Made by a program: the position numbers and the translations under genes
Origin: Cellulophaga lytica DSM 7489
GTDB taxonomy: Bacteria > Bacteroidota > Bacteroidia > Flavobacteriales > Flavobacteriaceae
Length of the DNA stretch: 64,000 nt
Reading direction: 5' to 3'
Assembly (NCBI RefSeq): GCF_000190595.1
Contig: NC_015167.1
Coordinates: 2,774,501-2,838,500 of the forward strand
The notes under the pieces: model-generated
The model's input: the letters and a program-made list of their open reading frames with translations, nothing else
Told to the model about the DNA's origin: nothing
Databases searched by the model: none
Shown: positions 45,524 to 52,925 of the stretch, piece after piece
Layout of the letters: each line of letters starts with the position of its first letter
Position numbering within the stretch: the first letter of the stretch is position 1

Positions 45524-45612
45524 GGAGAGGTGCCTGAGTGGCCGAAAGGAGCGGTTTGCTAAATCGTCGTAGGTGGAAACATTTACCCAGGGTTCGAATC
45601 CCTGTCTCTCCG
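45524..45612 (+). tRNA. tRNA-Ser (anticodon GCU)
   Basis: This 89-base class II tRNA has the acceptor GGAGAGG pairing with TCTCTCC, discriminator G and a D-arm with GCCTGAGTGGCC. The anticodon loop is TTGCTAA. A long variable arm (TCGTAGGTGGAAACATTTAC) is followed by the T-loop GGTTCGAATCC. The long variable arm and G discriminator confirm Ser identity. Confidence 0.96.
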
Positions 45613-45682
45613 CAATAGCTGCCAAAGCACATTGCGAGGGCAGAAAAATTTCTCTAAGTACTGAAAGTATTAGATAACCTAT

Positions 45683-45757
45683 CGGGGTGTAGCGTAGCCC
45701 GGTTATCGCGCCGCGTTTGGGACGCGGAGGTCGCAGGTTCGAATCCTGCCACCCCGA
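45683..45757 (+). tRNA. tRNA-Pro (anticodon UGG)
   Basis: The 75-base cloverleaf has acceptor CGGGGTG pairing with CACCCCG and discriminator A. The anticodon stem CCGCG/CGCGG encloses TTTGGGA, anticodon TGG. The T-arm is GCAGGTTCGAATCCTGC. It lies 70 bases after tRNA-Ser and is probably co-transcribed. Confidence 0.96.
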
Positions 45758-45785
45758 CAATTGAGTAGAAAGACTCAAAACAATT

Positions 45786-45817
45786 AAAACCAGTAATTTT
45801 TATTACTGGTTTTTTTT
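45786..45817 (+). terminator. Terminator of the tRNA-Ser/tRNA-Pro transcript
   Basis: AAAACCAGTAAT and ATTACTGGTTTT form a perfect stem around TTTT, followed by a T-run, 28 bases after tRNA-Pro. Confidence 0.92.
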
Positions 45818-45968
45818 ATGCCTAATTTTTAGTGGGCACATACTTTTATAGTGTTAATAATAATTTTAAAAGGGTTAAACTCTTTTGTAAAATTAATAGA
45901 CTTTTGGGTTGTTGTTTATAGAATTTAATTTCTAAGCAAAAGCATATAACAACCTAAAACACTAACAT

Positions 45969-47492
45969 ATGGCTATAATAGGAAACATAATAAAAGGAAT
46001 AATATATGCATCTGATATTATTTCTGTAGAGTATAATGCAGCTGCAGAACAACGTGCAGTGCTTAAAAATTTATTACGTACCGCAGAGCATACCAAGTTT
46101 GGTAAACATTATAGTTTCACAGAAATATTAAATTCTAATAACCCAGAAAAAACTTTTAGTGCTAAAGTTCCTTTTTCAGATTACAACCAAATAACCAGTA
46201 ATTGGTGGCAATATGTGCAAAAAGGTGAAGAAAATATAACTTGGCCAAATAGTCCAGATTATTTTGCACTTAGTTCTGGTACTACGGGAAAAACAAGTAA
46301 ACGCATACCTGTTACAGATCACATGGTTAAAGCTATACGTAACGCTGGTATACAACAAGTTTTGGCACTTAAGAATTTTGATTTGCCTGCAGACTTTTTT
46401 GAAAAAGAAATAATGATGTTAGGTAGTTCTACAGATTTAGAGGAACATAACAACGCATTAGAAGGTGAAATTAGTGGAATAAGTGCTAGTAATATTCCGT
46501 TTTGGTTTCAAAATTATTACAAACCAGGTAAAGAAATTGCACAAATTGCAGATTGGGATAAACGTGTACAGCGTATAGCAGAAAAAGCATCAGAATGGGA
46601 TATAGGAGCCTTAAGTGGCATACCTTCATGGATGGAGCTTATGTTACAAAAAGTGATTGAATACAATAACTTAAAAAACATACATGAAGTATGGCCCAAT
46701 TTACAAGTTTATACCTCTGGTGGCGTAGCTTTTGGACCGTATAAAAAAAGTTTTAACGCTCTTTTAGGTAAGCCTATAACTGTTATAGATACTTATTTGG
46801 CTTCTGAAGGTTTTATTGCTTTTCAGCAAAGACCAGAAACCGATGCTATGAAACTGGTTACAGATAATGGTATTTATTTTGAGTTTGTACCATTTAGTCC
46901 AGATTATATTAAGCCAGACGGTTCACTAGTACAAAATGCGCCAGCACTTACAATTTCTGAAGTAGAGCTAAATCAAGATTATGTTTTAATATTAAGTAGT
47001 GTAGCAGGCGCTTGGCGTTATATTATTGGAGACACCATAGAGTTTACTGATATTGAACGAGCAGAAATAAAAATTACAGGTCGTACAAAATTCTTTTTAA
47101 ACACTGTAGGTTCACAATTATCTGTAAATAAACTTAATGATGCTGTGCAACATTTAGAAAAACATTTTGATATAGAAATACAAGAATATACATTATGTGC
47201 AAATCGTATTAATGATGATTTTTACCACTGCTGGTACCTAGGTACAAATGCTAAGCTTAGTACTACAAAGTTGGCCAATGAGTTAGATGATTTTTTAATG
47301 AATGCAAATAAAAATTATAAAGTAGCAAGATCTAAAGCTTTAGAGGGTATTAAAGTTTCTACTGTTTTGCCTTCTGTATTTCATGAATGGAGCGGAAGCA
47401 ATAAAAAGAAAGGCGGACAGGTAAAAATGGAAAGGGTTATGGGTCAAGAAAGGTTTAAAGAATGGGAAGATTTTGTTTTAGCAAACTCTTAG
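45969..47492 (+). CDS. GH3-family (auxin-responsive-promoter-type) acyl-adenylate-forming protein
   Basis: The 507-residue protein matches the GH3 superfamily throughout its length. The adenylate-forming P-loop-like motif FALSSGTTGKTSKRIPVT is at about 99-116. Other GH3-type segments include YTSGGVAFGPYK, YLASEGFIAFQ and WRYIIGDTIEFTD, and a C-terminal swinging domain. Plant GH3 enzymes join amino acids to hormone acids through an acyl-AMP. Bacterial members are common in Bacteroidetes but their substrates are largely unknown. It is transcribed alone and converges with the protease-like gene over a shared palindrome. Confidence 0.88.
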   Translation: MAIIGNIIKGIIYASDIISVEYNAAAEQRAVLKNLLRTAEHTKFGKHYSFTEILNSNNPEKTFSAKVPFSDYNQITSNWWQYVQKGEENITWPNSPDYFALSSGTTGKTSKRIPVTDHMVKAIRNAGIQQVLALKNFDLPADFFEKEIMMLGSSTDLEEHNNALEGEISGISASNIPFWFQNYYKPGKEIAQIADWDKRVQRIAEKASEWDIGALSGIPSWMELMLQKVIEYNNLKNIHEVWPNLQVYTSGGVAFGPYKKSFNALLGKPITVIDTYLASEGFIAFQQRPETDAMKLVTDNGIYFEFVPFSPDYIKPDGSLVQNAPALTISEVELNQDYVLILSSVAGAWRYIIGDTIEFTDIERAEIKITGRTKFFLNTVGSQLSVNKLNDAVQHLEKHFDIEIQEYTLCANRINDDFYHCWYLGTNAKLSTTKLANELDDFLMNANKNYKVARSKALEGIKVSTVLPSVFHEWSGSNKKKGGQVKMERVMGQERFKEWEDFVLANS

Positions 47493-47536
47493 CAAGAAAA
47501 AAAGGAGCAATAATTATTGCTCCTTTTTTTCTTGCT
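47491..47536. terminator. 46-base perfect palindrome acting as bidirectional terminator
   Basis: The sequence from 47491 to 47536 is self-complementary without a mismatch. Its core is GGAGCAATAATTATTGCTCC flanked by A7 and T7. It starts within the stop codon of the GH3 gene and covers the last codons (EQEKKEQ) of the convergent protease-like gene. Confidence 0.9.
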
Positions 47537-48116
47537 CTTTAACTAGTAGCATAATCTCTGCAGGAGATAAGTAGTATTTTATAATTCTAGCTTTATAAGT
47601 TGCATCTATTTCTGCGTTGTTTAATATAAAATTTTTGGTTTTTAAAATATAGTCTCCCATACCAGATGCTACAGCATAAGAGTCTGCGGCACGTTCTGCT
47701 TCTTTTATATAATTGTCAGACAACGAATATTTTATGCCAAACCAAAGTAAATTTAAGCTACTTCTGTTTTGGTAATCTAAAATATGACCAAGTTCATGGC
47801 CTAACCAACCTACTAATATATCACTATCTACATCTGTGGTTTTAAATTCTTTCCCAGAGATTTTAAATTTTTTACTCATTAAAATAAGGTAGCGTCTTTT
47901 TTTCTTAGATTTTAAAAGGCTTCCAAAAACAGGCTGCGCAAGCATTGTAGATTTTTTAATATTATCTTTAAATCTAAATTCAATTTCTGTATTTTTTAAT
48001 TGCGGATAGTATGATAGGGCTACTAAAGCTTCTTTTTCAATAATTTTAGGTATAATGTGTTGTGCATTTAAGTATTTTACACTCATAAATAATAGTATAT
48101 AAATTATATTTTTCAT
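47514..48116 (-). CDS. Secreted zinc metallopeptidase-like protein (HExxH)
   Basis: The 200-residue protein has a signal peptide (ending LNAQ). It carries a zincin motif, GWLGHELGHILDY (HELGH), followed 40 residues later by EAERAADSYAVASG, whose Glu and Asp fit the third ligand of M48-like gluzincins. It is shorter than typical M48 peptidases. The last residues (EQEKKEQ) are encoded by one arm of a palindromic terminator. It starts 22 bases downstream of the cardiolipin synthase gene on the same strand, so the two may form an envelope-maintenance operon. Confidence 0.75.
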   Translation of the reverse strand: MKNIIYILLFMSVKYLNAQHIIPKIIEKEALVALSYYPQLKNTEIEFRFKDNIKKSTMLAQPVFGSLLKSKKKRRYLILMSKKFKISGKEFKTTDVDSDILVGWLGHELGHILDYQNRSSLNLLWFGIKYSLSDNYIKEAERAADSYAVASGMGDYILKTKNFILNNAEIDATYKARIIKYYLSPAEIMLLVKEQEKKEQ

Positions 48117-48138
48117 TAGTTTTTAATTGCTTGTACTG

Positions 48139-49560
48139 TTACAGTAATGGACTAAAAAATTTGGCTATACCTTCTAATAATTTCTTCCATAAAGGCCTGT
48201 TTTTAAAGGTTTCATACTTTAAAATAGTGTCTTTATTGCATATGGCATTAAATTTTTCTTGTATGCTTTTTGTTATTTCTTCATCATAAATTACCGCATT
48301 GGTTTCAAAATTGTGCTCAAAACTTCTGTAATCAAAATTGCCAGAACCTACAGATAATATTTCACCATCAATTAATATCATTTTACTATGCGAAAAATCT
48401 GGACGTAGGTAAATCTTAATTCCAACTTCTAATAGCTCTTCTAGTCTAGAGAACATACTGTATTTGGCCATTAAAGAATCGGACACTTTAGGAATTAAAA
48501 TGATAATTGCAACACCGCTAAGTGCAGCAATTTTTAAAGCTTGTAATACAGATGTGCTTGGTATAAAATAGGGGTTGGCTATACAAATGTTTTTTTCTGC
48601 AATATTTATCATTTGTATGTATTGCTGCATTATAGCTGGCTGCTTAGAGTCTGGTCCGGCAGCAACAATTTGTGCAGTATGTTTACCCTTGCTTTGTGTA
48701 TTAGATGTGTAGTTTTTATGCAGTAAAACTTCATCATTACTAGCAAAATAAAAGTCTTTAATAAATACTCTGTGTAAGCTATTTACAATTGGCCCTTCTA
48801 GTTTTAAGTGTATATCTTTCCAAACACCAACATTAGAAATTGGTTTTATGTATTTATCTGTTACATTAACACCTCCTGTAAAACCAACTATACCATCAAT
48901 CACAATTATTTTTCTATGGTTTCTATAATTTAATGTATACAGTAGGTTGCCAAATTTAATAGGCATCATTGGGTAAGCTTTAACTCCAATATGTTTAAAT
49001 CGTTTAATTGTTTTGTTGTTAAATGAATAACTTCCAAAGGCATCATAAATTAAACGTACTTCTACACCAGAGTTTATTTTATCTTTTAAAATAGTGTAAA
49101 AACGTTCTGTTAATTCTCCTTTAGAAAAAATATAGTATTGTAAATGAATATATTTTTCTGCTTTTTGTAATGCATCAAAAATGCTATCAAAAGTTTGTTT
49201 GCCGTTATTAAGTACAGTTATATTATTGTTGTTATACGCTTTTAAAAGAGTACTACTTTCTATAAGTTTAGATAGTTTTTGCTGCTTAGGTGTGTTAAAA
49301 GTAACTGTATTATCTAACTTATGTAGTTGTTTATATTTTTTATCAAATTGTTTCTTTTTTTCTTCTTGTTTGTCTCTAAAAAAATTAAATTTTCTTCGGT
49401 TTACACCAAACATATAATAAAGTAAGGCACCTGCAAACGGTAGTAAAATTACTGCTAAAAACCAACTGAGTGATTTTGTAGGTCTGCTGCCATGAAAAAT
49501 AATACTACTAATACTCCTTAGTGTTACTAATGCGTACAAAATCCATAAAAAAGTATTCAT
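48139..49560 (-). CDS. cls: Cardiolipin synthase (phospholipase D family)
   Basis: The 473-residue protein has two N-terminal TM helices (about 3-20 and 33-50) ending in the usual LLYYMFGVNRRK. Two phospholipase D catalytic motifs follow: HRKIIVIDGIVGFTGGVN and HSKMILIDGEILSVGSGNFD (HxKxxxxD). Length and layout match bacterial ClsA-type enzymes, which join two phosphatidylglycerols into cardiolipin at the inner membrane. It precedes the small metallopeptidase-like gene on the same strand. Confidence 0.92.
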   Translation of the reverse strand: MNTFLWILYALVTLRSISSIIFHGSRPTKSLSWFLAVILLPFAGALLYYMFGVNRRKFNFFRDKQEEKKKQFDKKYKQLHKLDNTVTFNTPKQQKLSKLIESSTLLKAYNNNNITVLNNGKQTFDSIFDALQKAEKYIHLQYYIFSKGELTERFYTILKDKINSGVEVRLIYDAFGSYSFNNKTIKRFKHIGVKAYPMMPIKFGNLLYTLNYRNHRKIIVIDGIVGFTGGVNVTDKYIKPISNVGVWKDIHLKLEGPIVNSLHRVFIKDFYFASNDEVLLHKNYTSNTQSKGKHTAQIVAAGPDSKQPAIMQQYIQMINIAEKNICIANPYFIPSTSVLQALKIAALSGVAIIILIPKVSDSLMAKYSMFSRLEELLEVGIKIYLRPDFSHSKMILIDGEILSVGSGNFDYRSFEHNFETNAVIYDEEITKSIQEKFNAICNKDTILKYETFKNRPLWKKLLEGIAKFFSPLL

Positions 49561-49804
49561 AGTTATTTTTTTATTTACAATATAGCTAACACTTTTTTGT
49601 TTACTGTTAAGTTTTTTGTTTAGAGCTACAAAAGAGTTTAATAACGTTAATTATTATGTTTTTACGCTTTAAAATAGTTGGTTTTAAGTTGTTTAAGGTG
49701 TTTTTGTGATGTCGTTTTTTTAGAGGTAATTAAAAAATTAATAGGGTTAATAGTAGCAAAACTTTGCTTGTATATTTATACTATAATCATAAAAAAATAT
49801 AAAA

Positions 49805-50296
49805 ATGGAAGCAACAGAGACAGCTATTGGAATAAAAAAAGATAATAGGAAAGCTGTAGTAAAAATGTTAAAGCAATTACTTGCAGATGAGTATGTAATG
49901 TACACCAAATACAGAAATGCTCACTGGAATGTAGAGGGTTTAGATTTTCATAGTAAACACGTATTTTTTGAAGAAGAGTACGGTAAGTTAGAAAATACTA
50001 TTGATGAAGTAGCAGAACGTATACGTATGTTAGGTTTTTACTCACCAGGAAGTATGCAACAATTTATAGAGTTGTCTGGGTTAAAAGAAAACGGACCAGA
50101 CCAAAATGATAGTGCTAGTTTTATGGAGGTTTTATTAGAAGATCACCAAACAATAATTAAATTTATTAGAGAGAGTATTGGAGAAAATGCTGAGGCACAT
50201 AATGATGAAGGTACAGCAGATTTTATTACGGCAATATTGCAAATGCATGAGCAAATGGCTTGGATGTTACGTTCATCTTTAAAAACATTTAAATAA
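49805..50296 (+). CDS. dps: Dps-family DNA-binding ferritin-like protein
   Basis: The 163-residue protein is a four-helix ferritin-like Dps. The ferroxidase region reads YRNAHWNVEGLDFHSKHVFF, then EEEYGKLENTIDEVAERIRM, keeping the His, Asp and Glu ligands used at the subunit interface. Dps assembles into a dodecamer that oxidises ferrous iron with peroxide and protects DNA in starvation. It stands alone, with its own terminator, next to several stress-type genes. The N-terminus lacks a long Lys-rich DNA-binding tail. Confidence 0.94.
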   Translation: MEATETAIGIKKDNRKAVVKMLKQLLADEYVMYTKYRNAHWNVEGLDFHSKHVFFEEEYGKLENTIDEVAERIRMLGFYSPGSMQQFIELSGLKENGPDQNDSASFMEVLLEDHQTIIKFIRESIGENAEAHNDEGTADFITAILQMHEQMAWMLRSSLKTFK

Positions 50297-50311
50297 AATA
50301 ATTATTTAAAT

Positions 50312-50349
50312 AAAAAGGCGGTAAGGTTTTAATCTTACCGCCTTTTTTT
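50312..50349 (+). terminator. Terminator after dps
   Basis: AAGGCGGTAAG and CTTACCGCCTT form a perfect GC-rich stem with an A-run before and a T-run after, 15 bases beyond the stop codon. Confidence 0.93.
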
Positions 50350-50444
50350 ATGCGTTGTTGTTTGTTAATTATTAGCTGGTATATATGAACCAGTTTTATA
50401 GATACAATAGAGATACGTTTTAATGTTTGTAGGTGTTTATAAAC

Positions 50445-50477
50445 AAAAAAAATTCGCTAGTAAAGCGAATTTTTTTT
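50445..50477 (-). terminator. Terminator after the AraC-type gene at 50499-51530
   Basis: AAAATTCGCT and AGCGAATTTT pair around a short loop, with long A/T tracts on both sides. It lies 21 bases beyond the stop codon on the minus strand. Confidence 0.85.
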
Positions 50478-50498
50478 ATAGTGTTATATTTTATATTA

Positions 50499-51530
50499 TT
50501 AAGCAGTAAGCGGAGTCGAAAATTGATTTTCTTGATAATATTTTGGACTACAGTTATATTTTTCTTTAAATATTTTAGAAAAATAACTTCTACTAGTTAA
50601 ACCAACAGTATACACAATTTCTGAAATATTAAGATCTGTAGTTTTTAATAAATTCTCTGCTTTTTCTACTCTTGTGTTTCTAATAAAGTCAGACACTGTA
50701 CGGTTATGTAATAACTTAAACCCTTCTTGTAATTTTGCAGGAGACATACCCGCTTTTTTACTTAAATAAACTAATGTATATTTAATTTCTGGGTAATTTT
50801 TAATAAAGTTAGATAATTCTTTAACAGTGTCCATTTCACTTCTTGTTAAAGAGCCAAAATTAGTAGAACCGTGTTTTTTGTCTTGGTTGTGTTGTTCTAT
50901 TTCTAAGGCTAAAACGGTATGTACAATTCCTTTTATTAATAATTGTCTAACAATACCTTTTTGCTTAATAGCTTCTAATTGTTGCATTTTTTCTGCAATT
51001 TTTAGGTTGTATGAGCCTACGTATGCAAATATTTCTTTTTCCTTAGAAGGCATAAATGTTTTTAAAAGCTGAGTTTGTAGCAAATCATCAGCTTGGTCAT
51101 CATTTTTTTCTGTGTAGGTATTAATACTAATGTTAGAAAAAGTTACAGATTGTCCTTTTCTAAAGTAGAAACAAGCGTCTTTGCTTGGGTCACTGGCAAA
51201 TATACCTGTCTGAAATTGATTTAAAGACCTTTGCTTACCGTTTAAACCAAAACTATGACTCATTTGCCCTTCTGCACAGTATAAAAAATAAATAGGGTTT
51301 GTAACTGGCGTGTTTCTTACTATAATTGTGTCTTGTGCAAATTTTAAATTATACTCTATAAAAGATATATTTTTGTTTACAGATACTCCTTTAATATCTC
51401 CCGTTGCAAAATTATTATCTAATTCTAAAGAGTACTCTTTGTGCGTGTACTCTAAACTTCCGCCTAGATCTTCTTTAAATTGATTAAAGTCTTGTTCTAT
51501 ATTGTTTGTCTTAAGATTTATAACTTTCAT
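50499..51530 (-). CDS. AraC-family transcriptional regulator
   Basis: The 343-residue protein has an N-terminal effector or dimerisation half (about 1-235) with no signal peptide or recognised ligand motif. A C-terminal AraC HTH pair occupies about 240-335 (LVYLSKKAGMSPAKLQEGFK; LNISEIVYTVGLTSRSYFSK). Two tiny ORFs lie just upstream on the same strand. It sits between dps and terC. TTTTTTGATGCT repeats near terC and near the F420-reductase-like gene are candidate operators for this or another local AraC protein. Confidence 0.9.
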   Translation of the reverse strand: MKVINLKTNNIEQDFNQFKEDLGGSLEYTHKEYSLELDNNFATGDIKGVSVNKNISFIEYNLKFAQDTIIVRNTPVTNPIYFLYCAEGQMSHSFGLNGKQRSLNQFQTGIFASDPSKDACFYFRKGQSVTFSNISINTYTEKNDDQADDLLQTQLLKTFMPSKEKEIFAYVGSYNLKIAEKMQQLEAIKQKGIVRQLLIKGIVHTVLALEIEQHNQDKKHGSTNFGSLTRSEMDTVKELSNFIKNYPEIKYTLVYLSKKAGMSPAKLQEGFKLLHNRTVSDFIRNTRVEKAENLLKTTDLNISEIVYTVGLTSRSYFSKIFKEKYNCSPKYYQENQFSTPLTA

Positions 51531-51558
51531 AACGTTTCTTTGTTTAGGAGATTCTTAT

Positions 51559-51705
51559 TTATTTTTCTTGCAATACTTTTAAAATAAAAAGTATAGTTGC
51601 TGCTACTAAAAAAATATGTGCTATATAACCTAATGCATAAATAAAGAAGGCTAATGCCCAAATTAGTATTAAAATTATTGCTAGTGGTAGTAATAGCTTT
51701 TTCAT
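51559..51705 (-). CDS. Lmo0937-like small membrane protein
   Basis: The 48-residue ORF has a basic start (MKKLLLPLA) and two hydrophobic segments with a central WALAFFIYALGYIAH turn. This resembles the lmo0937-family micro-proteins common in Bacteroidetes stress regions (short, two hydrophobic stretches around a Gly). Function is unknown. It lies 28 bases upstream of the AraC-type gene on the same strand and may be co-transcribed. The start codon ATG at 51705 is the only plausible one. Confidence 0.7.
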   Translation of the reverse strand: MKKLLLPLAIILILIWALAFFIYALGYIAHIFLVAATILFILKVLQEK

Positions 51706-51755
51706 ATTATTTTTTGTGATTGTTTGTGTTTTTAAATTGATATAAGGACAGAACC

Positions 51756-51902
51756 CTATTCTTTATTTAAATTTTTAAAACTATCTGTATTGCCATTTTT
51801 GTTTGTAGCGTTCTGTTTGTCGTTCTTTGGACGCAATGATTCTTTAACCCAACTGCGACCAACTCTAGAGTTTGTAATGCAAGCTTGTTTTATATGTATC
51901 AT
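51756..51902 (-). CDS. Small hydrophilic hypothetical ORF
   Basis: The 48-codon ORF (MIHIKQACITNSRVGRSWVK, then an Asn/Lys-rich tail ending NKE) lies 50 bases upstream of the lmo0937-like ORF on the same strand. It is basic and lacks hydrophobic segments. I do not recognise it. Its equal length and arrangement with the next small ORF suggest a real short gene, but chance cannot be excluded. Confidence 0.4.
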   Translation of the reverse strand: MIHIKQACITNSRVGRSWVKESLRPKNDKQNATNKNGNTDSFKNLNKE

Positions 51903-52023
51903 ATTGTTGTTGTTTTTTGTTTGATACAAAGTTGATGAAGATTGCGTCTTTTTTTGTTATATAATTTTTGCTTTATGTTATATAATTATTAGAAAAGCCC
52001 TGTTTTTGGACGTTAAACCATTA

Positions 52024-52064
52024 TTTTTTGATGCTTTTGAATAACATTTATACTTTTTGATGGT
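52024..52064 (+). promoter_or_regulatory. Candidate AraC-type direct repeats upstream of terC
   Basis: TTTTTTGATGCT (52024-52035) and CTTTTTGATGGT (52053-52064) are direct repeats 29 bases apart, about 60-100 bases before the TerC start. The first copy is identical to those at 8009 and 60480. The spacing is near three helical turns. Confidence 0.4.
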
Positions 52065-52125
52065 ATTTTTTATAATTTTATTGTAGAATCCAAAACCGTA
52101 ACTTTACACTACAAAACCATTACCT

Positions 52126-52923
52126 ATGTTAGAGATTTTTTCTAGTGCAGATGCTTGGATAGCATTATTAACTTTAACTTTTTTAGAAATTATATTGGGT
52201 ATAGATAATATTGTATTTATATCTATTGCAGCAGGTAAATTACCTAAGGACCAACAAAAAAAAGCAACCAATTTAGGTTTGTTAATGGCAATGGTACAAC
52301 GTATTATTTTACTATTAGGTGTTTCCTTTTTAGTAGGATTAAAAGAACCTTTTTATACCATTAATACATCATGGTTAGAAGTTGGTATTAGCTGGCAAGG
52401 AATAATATTGTTTTTTGGAGGACTTTTTTTATTGTATAAAAGTACCTCAGAAATACACGAAAAAATAGATGAACCAGGGGAAGAGGAAGAAGAATTAAAA
52501 GCTAAAAAAATTACATCTCTACCAAAAGCTATAATGCAAATAGTACTTATAGACTTTATTTTTTCTATAGATTCTATATTAACAGCTGTAGGTATGACTA
52601 ATGGTATTGGTACTCATGAAAACCACTCTTTAATATTAATGATAATAGCTGTTGTAATATCTATATGTGTAATGATGCTGTTTGCCAATAGCATAAGAGA
52701 GTTTATTAGCAAACACCCATCTATGCAATTGTTGGCACTGTCCTTTTTAATATTAATAGGTTTTATGCTAATAACCGAAGCTGCACATTTATCTGGTACC
52801 GTATTGTTTGGTAAAAGTATTGGAGCTATACCAAAAGGGTATTTGTATTTTGCTATTGCTTTTTCATTACTAGTAGAGTTTTTAAATATGAAGTTAAAGA
52901 AAAACTCTACTAAAAATAAGTAG
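52126..52923 (+). CDS. TerC-family integral membrane protein
   Basis: The 265-residue protein has seven to eight TM helices and the TerC hallmarks LEIILGIDNIVFISI near the N-terminus and VLIDFIFSIDSILTAVGM in the middle, with acidic residues inside the membrane. The family is linked to tellurite resistance and, in better-studied members, manganese efflux or metal loading of secreted proteins. It is a single gene converging on the PAS kinase gene, with only two bases between the stop codons. Candidate AraC boxes lie upstream. Confidence 0.92.
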   Translation: MLEIFSSADAWIALLTLTFLEIILGIDNIVFISIAAGKLPKDQQKKATNLGLLMAMVQRIILLLGVSFLVGLKEPFYTINTSWLEVGISWQGIILFFGGLFLLYKSTSEIHEKIDEPGEEEEELKAKKITSLPKAIMQIVLIDFIFSIDSILTAVGMTNGIGTHENHSLILMIIAVVISICVMMLFANSIREFISKHPSMQLLALSFLILIGFMLITEAAHLSGTVLFGKSIGAIPKGYLYFAIAFSLLVEFLNMKLKKNSTKNK

Positions 52924-52925
52924 TA

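Noticed and set aside
45473-45778. Minus-strand ORF of about 100 codons across the tRNA-Ser and tRNA-Pro genes
   Set aside because: It is antisense to two well-folded tRNAs and their promoter. Database copies of such ORFs are tRNA artefacts.
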